From assembly GCA_021443415.1 (NCBI GenBank), contig JABUTZ010000009.1, forward strand, positions 1,977 through 47,425: a stretch of DNA of 45,449 bases, in the 5' to 3' direction. The translations under genes and the position numbers were made by a program. Under the pieces are notes generated by a model. That model was not told where the DNA came from and did no database searches. It saw only the letters and a program-made list of their open reading frames with translations. Each line of letters begins with the position of its first letter. Position 1 is the first letter of the stretch. Source of the stretch: Bacteroidaceae bacterium (lineage in GTDB: Bacteria > Bacteroidota > Bacteroidia > Bacteroidales > Bacteroidaceae). This document shows, one piece after another, positions 36,262 to 45,420 of the stretch.

Positions 36262-37454
36262 ATCTTCATCCTTTTATATGTAACAACATATTTGATTATC
36301 GCAAAGTAGGTGGACGGGAACAAAATGCTGTGTATGTGACCATTGAAGAATAGCACAATATCCAGCATTGTTATCAGCATTCCGCAACCAAAGAAGGTCA
36401 GGCAGAAGTGCAGAAGCCTCGACTTGCTACGCCTTATGACAGGTATGCGGTCGGACAATGAGTGGCGCATCAGCAATAAGCATGAAATGATGAAATAGAC
36501 GCAGGCGAAAAGTAGTTGATGCCACCAGTTCACATAGTGTTCTCCTTTCTCCAATGCCCGCAAAGCCCTGTACAGTATGTACGAACCGGGCTTCATGCCT
36601 ATGTAGGTGTCGTGAACGTCTTCGACGAAATTGCCTATCACAACGACCTTGCCCTCAGACATCTCACCGAAATCGTCTCGCAGATAGGATAAAATCTCGT
36701 GTCCCAGTTCATAATACCTTTGGTCGCCGTTTGCCATGACCTTGTCAAAATGTACGCTGGGGAACTTCAAGAAAACGCTTTTCTGACATAACCTACCATC
36801 GCAAGTTGTAAGCAATGCGGTCTCCGACATCTCTTTTCCCGTCAGATCTTTATATGCATATAACGGCAGCGAGGTCCTGCCTTGGTCAAGGTACAGATAG
36901 CGTTCAAAATTCGTGGCTGTTATTGTCGAATAGTAATCTGCCAATGCCGACTTGGATAGAGGGAACCCACGGGGCGTTCGTATATCCTTGTGGTTTGCTA
37001 CCACAATCCTGTCCATGGATGCTATTTGCTCGAAGAGGGAGTCGTCGTTTTCTTGATAATTGGCTTCCTCAAATCTCACGTCAAGGACAAGGTACTTGTA
37101 TGAGTTCGTTGCTTTAGCAAGCTTCAGCACCTCAAGAAGTTTCTTTCTGTCGGTTACATCCGTTGTGCCTATGGTCTCTCCCAATTCATCCCTATGCTCG
37201 GCGAGTTGCTTGTCGTAAGAGACGTTAATGAACAAAGCGCCGTCAAGTTCCTCGTCAACGGTTTGTCCTCCGATGACCTCCCATAACCATTGAATATGTG
37301 AAAGTTCTGTGATGTATTCACCCGTATATAGGGGCTGGTTGTTCCACAGATAACCCACAAAGGTCAACACAACGACATTGAGTATGGATATGTAGATGAT
37401 TCTGCGACGGCGAGAATCCACATACTTATATATTACCGAGAGACTTTTGCTCAT
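36258..37454 (-). CDS. CHASE2-like membrane sensor protein without an obvious cytoplasmic output domain
   Basis: N-terminal TM, large extracytoplasmic region, GKVVVIGNFVEDVHDTYIGMKPGSYILYRALRAL, three C-terminal TMs. Confidence 0.75.
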   Translation of the reverse strand: MSKSLSVIYKYVDSRRRRIIYISILNVVVLTFVGYLWNNQPLYTGEYITELSHIQWLWEVIGGQTVDEELDGALFINVSYDKQLAEHRDELGETIGTTDVTDRKKLLEVLKLAKATNSYKYLVLDVRFEEANYQENDDSLFEQIASMDRIVVANHKDIRTPRGFPLSKSALADYYSTITATNFERYLYLDQGRTSLPLYAYKDLTGKEMSETALLTTCDGRLCQKSVFLKFPSVHFDKVMANGDQRYYELGHEILSYLRDDFGEMSEGKVVVIGNFVEDVHDTYIGMKPGSYILYRALRALEKGEHYVNWWHQLLFACVYFIISCLLLMRHSLSDRIPVIRRSKSRLLHFCLTFFGCGMLITMLDIVLFFNGHIHSILFPSTYFAIIKYVVTYKRMKI

Positions 37455-37479
37455 GGTCATAAGTGTCAAACTTTGTGGA

Positions 37480-39018
37480 TCAATACGGCACATCGTCATA
37501 GACGGGGGCGCCGCCCAATGGGTCGTCGGGCATGGGGGGCAGGTCGTCGGTGCCCATGGAACTGATCTTGGAGGTGTGGGTCCGTCCGTGGCTCTCCTGC
37601 AGGCTCTCCTCGGTCTCGTCGAGGAAGCGGGCGTACTCGTTGCGGAAGCGCATCAGCACGTCGCCCACGGCACCGTTTCGGTGCTTGGCGATGATGAACA
37701 TCGCCATGCCGCGCATGTCGTGGCCCTTGCCGTCGTCGTAGAGCTTGTAGTACTCGGGACGGTGGATGAAGCACACCATGTCGGCGTCCTGCTCGATGGC
37801 TCCCGACTCGCGCAAGTCGCTGAGCACGGGTATCTTGCCGTCGAAACCCTCGCGGCCGTCCACACCGCGGTTCAGCTGCGAGAGGGCGATGATCGGTATG
37901 TTGAGCTCCTTGGCGAGACCCTTGAGCGAGCGCGAGATGGTCGACACCTCCTCCTGGCGGCTGCCGAACGACATTCCGCTGGCGTTCATCAGCTGCAGGT
38001 AGTCGATCATAATCATCTTCACGCCATGCTCGCGCACCAGTCGGCGCGCCTTGGTGCGCAGCTCGAAGATGGACATCGAGGGCGTGTCGTCAATATAGAG
38101 AGGGGCGTCGTAGAGCGGGGTGATGCGGTTGTCGAGCTGCTTCCATTCGTAGGGCTCCAGCTGACCGCTCTTGATCTTCTCGCCAGTTATCTCGCACGTG
38201 TTGACAATCAGACGGTTGACCAACTGCACATTGCTCATCTCCAACGAGAAGATGGCGATGGGGATGCGGTTGTCGACAGCCATTTTCTTCGCCATCGACA
38301 GCACGAAGGCAGTCTTGCCCATGGCGGGGCGCGCGGCGATGATGACGAGGTCGCTGTTCTGCCATCCGCTGGTCATCTTGTCCAACGAGGGGAAGCCGCT
38401 CGTCAGTCCGCTCAGTCCGTCGCTTCGCGAGGCCGCCTTGCGCAGGAGGTCGTAAGCCTCGCCGATCACGGGATTGATCTGCGTGTAGTCCTTCTTCATG
38501 TTCAGGCGCGAGATCTCGAAGAGCTTGCCCTCGGCCTCCTGCATCAGTTCGTCGACATCGTTGCTCTGGTCGAAGGCTTTGGTCTGCAGTTCGCTCGTGA
38601 AGGTGATGAGCGAGCGGGCGAGGTGCTTCTGGGCGATGATGCGCGCGTGATATTCAATGTGGGCTGACGACGCCACCTGGGCGGAGAGGGTGGTGATGTA
38701 GTAGGGGCCGCCCACCTCCTCGAGCTTGCCCGCCGCCTCCAGAGCCTCGGTGACTGTGAGTATGTCCACGGGATTCTGGCGGATGTTGAGCGCCTGGATG
38801 GTGGCGTAGATGGTCTGGTGGCGAGGGTCGTAGAAGCATTCGGGGCGAAGTATCTCGCTCACAAGCGAATAGGCGTCCTGCTCGATGAGCAGGGCGCCGA
38901 GCACCGCCTGCTCCATCTGGAGATTTTGCGGTTGCTGGTGGCCGAAGGCGTCGGTGTCGGGTACGGCTACGCTTTTCTTCTTCCTCGCGCCGCCGTTGCT
39001 GGTCTGTGTGTTCGTCAT
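37480..39018 (-). CDS. dnaB: Replicative DNA helicase DnaB
   Basis: QNLQMEQAVLGALLIEQDAY, ARPAMGKTAFVLSMAKK, MIMIDYLQLM, LSQLNRGVD. Confidence 0.96.
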   Translation of the reverse strand: MTNTQTSNGGARKKKSVAVPDTDAFGHQQPQNLQMEQAVLGALLIEQDAYSLVSEILRPECFYDPRHQTIYATIQALNIRQNPVDILTVTEALEAAGKLEEVGGPYYITTLSAQVASSAHIEYHARIIAQKHLARSLITFTSELQTKAFDQSNDVDELMQEAEGKLFEISRLNMKKDYTQINPVIGEAYDLLRKAASRSDGLSGLTSGFPSLDKMTSGWQNSDLVIIAARPAMGKTAFVLSMAKKMAVDNRIPIAIFSLEMSNVQLVNRLIVNTCEITGEKIKSGQLEPYEWKQLDNRITPLYDAPLYIDDTPSMSIFELRTKARRLVREHGVKMIMIDYLQLMNASGMSFGSRQEEVSTISRSLKGLAKELNIPIIALSQLNRGVDGREGFDGKIPVLSDLRESGAIEQDADMVCFIHRPEYYKLYDDGKGHDMRGMAMFIIAKHRNGAVGDVLMRFRNEYARFLDETEESLQESHGRTHTSKISSMGTDDLPPMPDDPLGGAPVYDDVPY

Positions 39019-39142
39019 AATTTTGCCCAAAATGGACGGCAAAGATAGCGCATTTTTGCGTATAAACAAGATTTTGGGGGCTAAATGGGGCTTAAATGGA
39101 AAAAAACGTGCCCATGACACCTCCTATGTCGGATTTTTTTTC

Positions 39143-39150
39143 TACTTTTG
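39143..39150 (+). promoter_or_regulatory. TAnnTTTG -7 box upstream of the PpiD-like gene
   Basis: TACTTTTG 44 nt before the start codon. Confidence 0.5.
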
Positions 39151-39193
39151 CGAGTTAATAGCGCAAAAACAACAACAAAACAATAAAAAGACA

Positions 39194-41341
39194 ATGGCAG
39201 TATTGCAAAAAATCCGCAACAGGGGCGCAATTCTGGTCGGCGCAGTCGGCCTCGCCCTTTTTGCTTTCATCGCCGAGGAGGCTGTGCGTTCGTTCCAGTC
39301 AACGGCTAACGAGAATCGTCAGAAGGTTGGCGAGGTGTTTGGTAAGTCTCTCTCCGTCCAGGAGTACAACGAGATGATTGATGAGTACGCTGAGTTCGAG
39401 AAGGCTTCACGCGGTCTCTCTCAGCTCGACGAGCAGGCTCTCTACCGCGTTCGCGAGAACGCATGGAACTCTTACGTCCAGTTCCAGATCGTAAAGCATG
39501 AGTGCGACGAGGTGGGTCTCGCCGTCAGCGACGCTGAGGTGCAGGACGCAGTCATGAAGGGCGGCAGCCAGTGGCTCCAGCAGTTCGCTTACCTTCTGGG
39601 CATGGGTGGCCGCTACGACTACAGCGTCGTGCGTCAGGTCATCGACCAGTACAACACGATGAAGAGCGACCCCGCCCTGCAGAGTGGCGCTGAGTTCGAC
39701 CAGATCCGCACCATCTATAACCTCTGGCTCTTCGTCGAGAAGCGCATGCGCGAGGAGTTGCTCATGCAGAAGTTCGGCTCGCTCCTCCAGGCTTCGGTCG
39801 CTCCCGACGCCATCGCCAAGGCGGCGTTCGACGAGCGCATCAGCCAGTACGACGTGGTGCTCGCCGCTCTCCCTTACAGTTCTATCGCCGACGAGACCGT
39901 CGAGGTGAGCGACGCCGACATGAAGGCCAAGTACGAGGAGTACAAGCCCCTCTTCCAATGCCCCGACGAGGAGCGCGAGGCAGAGGTCATCTCAGTGACA
40001 GTCACCGCCAGCGAGGCTGACCGTACGGCCCTGCTCGCCGAGATGAACGAGGTGGCCGCCACCATCGGCGAGGCCACCAACATGGCCAAGGCCGTGCGCG
40101 AGGCTGGTTCTTCGGTTGCCTACAGCACACTGCCCGTATCGCGCCGCCACCTGCCCTACGACATCGCCCAGCGTCTCGACTCGATGCAGGCAGGACAGGT
40201 CGAGGGTCCTTTCACCTCTAACGACAACACGATGAATGTCGTGCGCCTGCTCGCCAAGGTGAGCCAGCCCGACAGCATCGAGTTCCGCCAGATCGTGGTT
40301 GGCGGCGCCGACATCGCCGCCGCCCGCAAGACAGCCGACAGCATCGTGGCCGCCATCAACAGCGGCACTCCCTTCGACACCATCGCCGCCCAGAAGAACC
40401 AGCCTGCCGACAAGCAGTGGCTCACGGGTGCGCAGTATGAGGGACAGGCCGTCACCGGCGACAACCTGACTTATCTCAACGCCCTGCTGGGCGCCTCTGC
40501 GGGTTCGCTCCAGGTGCTCGAGCTGCCCAACGTGGTGCTCGTCATCAACGTGACCGACCGTCGCGCCATGACAGACAAGTATGACGTGGCTATCGTGAAG
40601 CGCGCCATCACCTTCAGCAAGGAGACCTACACCGAGGCTTACAACAAGCTCTCGCAGTTCCTCGCCGAGAACCAGACGGCCGACGCCATCCGCGAGAACG
40701 CTCCCAAGAAGAACTACAGCCTGCAGACCGTCACCGTCAGCCCCAAGACCGACCGCGTGGCCGGCATCGCGGCTACACGTGCCACTCTGCGCTGGCTCAT
40801 GGACGGCGACACCGACATCAACGCCGTGTCTGAGCTCTACGAGTGCGGCGACAACGACAACCTGATGGTTGCCATTCTCAAGGGTGTGACCCCGAAGGGT
40901 TACTATCCCGTCTCTGCCACCATGGTCGACGCCTACCTGCGTCCGATGGTACTGCGCGACAAGAAGTATGCCACTCTCAGCGAGCGTGTCGCCGGCAAGA
41001 GCTTCGCCGAGGTTGCCTCTATGGAGGGCGCCAAGGTGGACACCGTGCGCCACATCACCTTCGCCGGCAATGTCTTCGTTCCCGTCATCAGCGCAAGCGA
41101 GAGTTCGCTCTCGGGTGCCCTTGCCGGCAAGAAGATTGGCGACGAGGTCAAGGGCGTGAAGGGTGACGCCGCCGTCTACACGGTCAAGGTCACCGGCACG
41201 AACAAGAGCGCCGAGACCTACGACGAGGCCGCCGAGCGCAACCGCGCCGCCATGAGCACCACGGGCATGGCCATGCAGGGACTCATGGAGCGTCTGCTTG
41301 AGAAGGCGGAGGTAGTCGACCACCGCTACATCTTCTATTAA
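39194..41341 (+). CDS. PpiD/SurA-like peptidylprolyl isomerase, membrane anchored
   Basis: MAVLQKIRNRGAILVGAVGLALFAFIAEEAVRSF...; VGEVFGKSLSVQEYNEMIDEY; central parvulin-like region; start inside ORF 38885..41341. Confidence 0.88.
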   Translation: MAVLQKIRNRGAILVGAVGLALFAFIAEEAVRSFQSTANENRQKVGEVFGKSLSVQEYNEMIDEYAEFEKASRGLSQLDEQALYRVRENAWNSYVQFQIVKHECDEVGLAVSDAEVQDAVMKGGSQWLQQFAYLLGMGGRYDYSVVRQVIDQYNTMKSDPALQSGAEFDQIRTIYNLWLFVEKRMREELLMQKFGSLLQASVAPDAIAKAAFDERISQYDVVLAALPYSSIADETVEVSDADMKAKYEEYKPLFQCPDEEREAEVISVTVTASEADRTALLAEMNEVAATIGEATNMAKAVREAGSSVAYSTLPVSRRHLPYDIAQRLDSMQAGQVEGPFTSNDNTMNVVRLLAKVSQPDSIEFRQIVVGGADIAAARKTADSIVAAINSGTPFDTIAAQKNQPADKQWLTGAQYEGQAVTGDNLTYLNALLGASAGSLQVLELPNVVLVINVTDRRAMTDKYDVAIVKRAITFSKETYTEAYNKLSQFLAENQTADAIRENAPKKNYSLQTVTVSPKTDRVAGIAATRATLRWLMDGDTDINAVSELYECGDNDNLMVAILKGVTPKGYYPVSATMVDAYLRPMVLRDKKYATLSERVAGKSFAEVASMEGAKVDTVRHITFAGNVFVPVISASESSLSGALAGKKIGDEVKGVKGDAAVYTVKVTGTNKSAETYDEAAERNRAAMSTTGMAMQGLMERLLEKAEVVDHRYIFY

Positions 41342-41421
41342 AGCGCGCGTGCGTGAGGGTTGCACCGTCAACCCTCAACGTGCCCCAGGCGCACCAATCC
41401 CACTTCACACACGTGAACAAC

Positions 41422-41871
41422 ATGACTTTCCTACGCCTCACCGAGGCGACAACAGAGGCAGCGGGCGACATCAGTCGCTTGCTGCCTCAACTTTCCGACC
41501 GTCCGCATCCCTTCTCGCTCGCCGACCTCGAGGCGATGCTCGCCTCCGACCGCTGCCTTTTATACTGCGTGCGCGACGAGCAGTCGTGCCGCATCGTCGG
41601 CATGCTCACTTTCGCGGGCTATCTCATCCCCACGGGCGAGAAGTGGCAACTCGAGGATGTCGTCCTCGACGCCTCGCTCCGCGGACAGGGCCTCGCCCGC
41701 CGCTTTGTGGCCTGGGCCGTGGAACAACTCAGGCGCGACCACCCGGCCGCGCCTGTCTATCTCACCTCGCGTCCCTCGCGCGTGGCTGCCAATGCCCTCT
41801 ATCGCTCGTTGGGCTTCCAACAGCGCGAGACGAACGTCTATTCTATTCCAGCGCTCCCACCAAATCCCTGA
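41422..41871 (+). CDS. GNAT-family N-acetyltransferase
   Basis: [26 protein letters not shown]...[18 protein letters not shown]. Confidence 0.85.
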   Translation: MTFLRLTEATTEAAGDISRLLPQLSDRPHPFSLADLEAMLASDRCLLYCVRDEQSCRIVGMLTFAGYLIPTGEKWQLEDVVLDASLRGQGLARRFVAWAVEQLRRDHPAAPVYLTSRPSRVAANALYRSLGFQQRETNVYSIPALPPNP

Positions 41872-42748
41872 TGTCGCCGATCTTGTGGCGGCGCATGTAG
41901 TCCTCGATGCCGTCGGCGACCTCGGCTCCCACGTGGGGGTTGACGAAGTTGGCCGTGCCTATCTGTATGGCGCTCGCTCCGGCGAGCATGAACTCGATGG
42001 CATCGGTGGCGTTGCTGATGCCGCCCAGTCCGATGACGGGGATCTTCACAGCGCGTGATGTCTGGTAGACCATGCGCAGGGCGACGGGCTTGACGGCCGG
42101 TCCTGACAGTCCGCCCGTGCCGATGCTAAGGCACAGTTTCCTCCGCTCCGCGTCTATCGCCATGCCCATCAGCGTGTTGATCAGGCTCACGGCATCCGCT
42201 CCCTCCGCTTCGGCGGCGCGGGCTATCTCGGTGATGTCGGTGACGTTGGGCGAGAGTTTGACGATGAGTGTCTTGTGGTAGGCCTTCCTCACCGCGCGCA
42301 CCACCTCGGCGGCCGCCTTCGCATCGGTGCCGAACGCCATGCCACCGTGCTTGACGTTGGGGCAGGAGATGTTGAGCTCGATGGCGGGAATCTTCTCCAG
42401 GGAGTCGATGCGCTCGGCGCACAGGGCGTAGGTCTCGGCGCTGTCGCCGCTCACGTTGACGATCATCTGCGTGTCGATGTCCTTGATGGCGGGGTAGATA
42501 TGCTCGGCGAAGTGTTCCACGCCCTTGTTCTGCAGTCCGACGCAGTTGAGCATTCCGCTCGCCGTCTCCGCCATGCGGGGGTAGTCGTTGCCCTCACGCG
42601 CCTTGAGCGTGGTGCCTTTCACTATCACGGCTCCGAGTCGGTCGAGAGGCACGAGGTCGGCATATTCCACGCCGTATCCGAAGGTGCCGCTGGCGGTCAT
42701 CACGGGGTTGCGCATCTCCATTGCGCCTATCGTTGTCTTCAGTGTCAT
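41843..42748 (-). CDS. pyrD: Dihydroorotate dehydrogenase B catalytic subunit
   Basis: [71 protein letters not shown]. Confidence 0.95.
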   Translation of the reverse strand: MTLKTTIGAMEMRNPVMTASGTFGYGVEYADLVPLDRLGAVIVKGTTLKAREGNDYPRMAETASGMLNCVGLQNKGVEHFAEHIYPAIKDIDTQMIVNVSGDSAETYALCAERIDSLEKIPAIELNISCPNVKHGGMAFGTDAKAAAEVVRAVRKAYHKTLIVKLSPNVTDITEIARAAEAEGADAVSLINTLMGMAIDAERRKLCLSIGTGGLSGPAVKPVALRMVYQTSRAVKIPVIGLGGISNATDAIEFMLAGASAIQIGTANFVNPHVGAEVADGIEDYMRRHKIGDIRDLVGALE

Positions 42749-43515
42749 TTCCATTCCAGTTCGTTGGTGTTGAATACGGGGCCTTCGGTGCATACGCACA
42801 CGTTGTGCCCCTCGTGGTTCTTCTGCACGCAGCAGAGGCAGGCGCCCAGTCCGCATGCCATCATGTTCTCAAGGCTGACGTAGCAGGGCACGCTCGCCCA
42901 CCGCGCCACGGCCTTCATCATCGGTGTCGGTCCGCAGACCATCACCGCATCGAACTGTTCGCGGCCGAGCAGGCTGTGGTCGGTGACAAAGCCCCGCTCG
43001 CCGTCCGAACCGTCCTCGGTGGTGGTCATCACGCGTGCCACCGCCTCGTACTCCTCGCGGCGCAGTATGTCCTTGGCTGTCCGTCCGCCGAGCAGGAAGG
43101 TCACCTCGCAACCGTTCGCCTTCAGTCGCCGTCCGAGGTAGAGCAGGGGAGCGGTGCCTATGCCGCCGCCTGTCAGCAACACTCGTCCCTCCGTCATGTC
43201 GGGAAATCCGTTGCCCAAAGGCAGCACGAGGTCCATCTCGTCGCCCTGCTTGACAGATGCTATTGAGTGCGTGCCGCGCCCCACGGTCTGCACGAGCAGA
43301 TGGAGCGTGTTGTCGGCCTCGCTGATGTCGTGGATACTGATGGGGCGGCGCAGGAGCACGCCTCCGTCCGGCACCGCCACCTGGACGAACTGCCCGGGAC
43401 GCATCGCGGGCAACGGCCTGTCGTCGGTCAGCACGATATGGGCGACACGCTCGCTGAGCATCTCGCTGGCGGCGACGGCGAGCTTTAGTTGAAATTTATG
43501 CTGAATTTCGTTCAT
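42745..43515 (-). CDS. pyrK: Dihydroorotate dehydrogenase B electron transfer subunit
   Basis: [43 protein letters not shown]...[12 protein letters not shown] overlap with pyrD. Confidence 0.93.
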   Translation of the reverse strand: MNEIQHKFQLKLAVAASEMLSERVAHIVLTDDRPLPAMRPGQFVQVAVPDGGVLLRRPISIHDISEADNTLHLLVQTVGRGTHSIASVKQGDEMDLVLPLGNGFPDMTEGRVLLTGGGIGTAPLLYLGRRLKANGCEVTFLLGGRTAKDILRREEYEAVARVMTTTEDGSDGERGFVTDHSLLGREQFDAVMVCGPTPMMKAVARWASVPCYVSLENMMACGLGACLCCVQKNHEGHNVCVCTEGPVFNTNELEWK

Positions 43516-43533
43516 ATTATATTTAATGTGGTG

Positions 43534-43541
43534 CAAAGTTA
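43534..43541 (-). promoter_or_regulatory. TAACTTTG -7 box for pyrK-pyrD
   Basis: Plus-strand CAAAGTTA 19 nt upstream of the pyrK start. Confidence 0.55.
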
Positions 43542-43554
43542 CGCTTTTTTTCAG

Positions 43555-43562
43555 TAACTTTG
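43555..43562 (+). promoter_or_regulatory. TAACTTTG -7 box for the RluA-family gene
   Basis: Divergent to the pyrK box. Confidence 0.55.
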
Positions 43563-43587
43563 CGCCCTGAAACGTCAAAATATTCGC

Positions 43588-44502
43588 ATGAACATCTCTG
43601 ACAACGCTTCCTACGCGGCATCAAAATACATTTCTCTCGAGGTCAAGGCGCCCGCCCGGCTCCTGCCGTTCCTGATGGAACAGATGAGCGGTGCGAGCCG
43701 CAACAAGGTCAAGGACATACTCACGGGACGGGGTGTGATGGTCGACCGCAAGACGGTGACGCGCCACGACTACGAGCTCGTGCCCGGCAACGTCGTCCTC
43801 GTCTGCCGCCACAAGCGTTCGACCGAACTCACCAACCGCTTCGTGAAAATCGTCTATGAGGACAAGGAACTCGTCGTCATCGAGAAGGGCGAGGGCATCC
43901 TCTCGATGGCGAACGCGGCGGGGCAGTTCTGCGTCAAGATGGTCCTCGACGAGTATTTCCGCAAGCGCCAGTTCAAGTGCCACGCCCATGTCGTCCATCG
44001 CCTCGACCGCGAGACGTCGGGCCTGATGATCTATGCCAAGCGCATCGAGTGCGCCCAGGCTCTCCAGAGCGACTGGCACAACATCGTCTATGACCGCCGC
44101 TATGTGGCTGTCGTCTGCGGCGAGATGCCGCAGGAGGGCGGCACCGTCGAGAGCTATCTCAAGGACAACAAGGCGTGCATCACCTATTCGTCGCCCACGG
44201 ACAACGGCGGCAAGCTGGCCGTCACCCACTTCCGCCGCCTGCGTGTCGGGGGAGGGCTTACGCTCGTCGAGCTTAAGCTGGAGACGGGCCGCAAGAACCA
44301 GATCCGCGTCCACATGGCAGACCTTGGCTTCCCTGTCCTCGGCGACCTCAAGTACGGTGGTCGCGGCACCTCCCTTGGCCGTCTCTGCCTCCATGCCTAC
44401 CGCCTCCATTTCTATCACCCCATGACCGGCGCCCCCATGCAGTTCGAGACTCCCATCCCCACGCCCTTCCTCCAACTCTTCAACGAACAACAAACGAATT
44501 AA
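43588..44502 (+). CDS. RluA-family pseudouridine synthase
   Basis: HVVHRLDRETSGLMIYAK, LETGRKNQIRVHMADLGFPVLGDLKYG. Confidence 0.94.
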   Translation: MNISDNASYAASKYISLEVKAPARLLPFLMEQMSGASRNKVKDILTGRGVMVDRKTVTRHDYELVPGNVVLVCRHKRSTELTNRFVKIVYEDKELVVIEKGEGILSMANAAGQFCVKMVLDEYFRKRQFKCHAHVVHRLDRETSGLMIYAKRIECAQALQSDWHNIVYDRRYVAVVCGEMPQEGGTVESYLKDNKACITYSSPTDNGGKLAVTHFRRLRVGGGLTLVELKLETGRKNQIRVHMADLGFPVLGDLKYGGRGTSLGRLCLHAYRLHFYHPMTGAPMQFETPIPTPFLQLFNEQQTN

Positions 44503-44510
44503 CCCACAAC

Positions 44511-44566
44511 GTATTACTTATTACTTATTACTTATTAGCTATTACTTAATTAGTTATTACTTAACC
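44511..44566. repeat. Short heptamer array TTATTAC/CTATTAC (about 7 units, one interrupted)
   Basis: gtattac ttattac ttattac ttattag ctattac ttaatta gttattac. Confidence 0.85.
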
Positions 44567-44569
44567 AAA

Positions 44570-45388
44570 ATGAAAATTATCTCTTCCCTTACGGTCGCTC
44601 TCTCGGCCGCCGTACTTGTATCTTGCGGCAGTTCGTCTCCGCTCTTCACGCAGACAGGCTCATCGACCACCACCCAGTCCACCACAGGTTCTGCCGCCGG
44701 CTCTATCCTCGGTGCCATTCTCGGTGGCGCAACGGGCAACTCAGGTTCGACAACCACCACACAGACCACAACCCAGAGCACCACGGGCTCTGCCGCCGGC
44801 TCTATCCTCGGTTCCATCCTCGGCGGCGTGACCGGCTCCTCAACCTCGTCAAGCGGTTCGCAGGGCATCCTCGGTTCGCTTCTCGGCACTCTCCTCGGCA
44901 ACACCGTCCAGGTCACCGAGCAGAGCGTTATCGGCACATGGGCTTACGCCAGTCCCGATGTCCGCTTCGAGAGCGAGAACCTCCTCTCGAAGGCCGGCGG
45001 TGAGGTGGCTGCCTCGCAGATTGAGACCAAGCTTGCCGATGTCTTCTCGAAGGTGGGCATCAAGGAGGGTTCCTGCGCTTTCACGTTCGCCCAGAACAAC
45101 CAGGCCGCCTTCACCATCGGCGGACGCTCAATCAGTGGCACTTACACGGTGGACAGTTCCAACCGCAAGCTGACCTTCAAGAGCCAGACCGGACTCATCA
45201 CCCTCGACGCCACTGTCTACCAGGTTGGCAACACGCTCACCCTGCTCTACGATGCCAAGAAGATACTCGCCCTCACCCAGTCTGCCGGCGCCCTCCTTGG
45301 CTCGCTCGGCTCGACGGTGGGCACGCTCAGCTCCATCCTCAACTCCTACGAGGGCATGCAGCTCGGCATGAACATGAACAAGAACTAA
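44570..45388 (+). CDS. DUF4923-like lipoprotein with internal Ser/Thr/Gly repeats
   Basis: Lipobox LVSC; TTQSTTGSAAGSILGAILGG duplicated; VIGTWAYASPDVRFESENLLSKAGGEVAA. Confidence 0.8.
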   Translation: MKIISSLTVALSAAVLVSCGSSSPLFTQTGSSTTTQSTTGSAAGSILGAILGGATGNSGSTTTTQTTTQSTTGSAAGSILGSILGGVTGSSTSSSGSQGILGSLLGTLLGNTVQVTEQSVIGTWAYASPDVRFESENLLSKAGGEVAASQIETKLADVFSKVGIKEGSCAFTFAQNNQAAFTIGGRSISGTYTVDSSNRKLTFKSQTGLITLDATVYQVGNTLTLLYDAKKILALTQSAGALLGSLGSTVGTLSSILNSYEGMQLGMNMNKN

Positions 45389-45396
45389 ACAACTAA

Positions 45397-45420
45397 AGTT
45401 TCGCAAGCCGAGCTTGCGAA
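45397..45420. repeat. Hairpin TTCGCAAGC-CGA-GCTTGCGAA
   Basis: 9-bp perfect stem just after the DUF4923-like gene. Confidence 0.75.

Noticed and set aside
26984-37454. Type III-E CRISPR/Craspase or gasdermin system
   Set aside because: CHAT proteins are present, but no Cas7-11, crRNA array or gasdermin-like protein is recognised, and the proteins carry signal peptides.
39992-41371. 459-aa minus-strand ORF opposite the PpiD-like gene
   Set aside because: Antisense shadow ORF.
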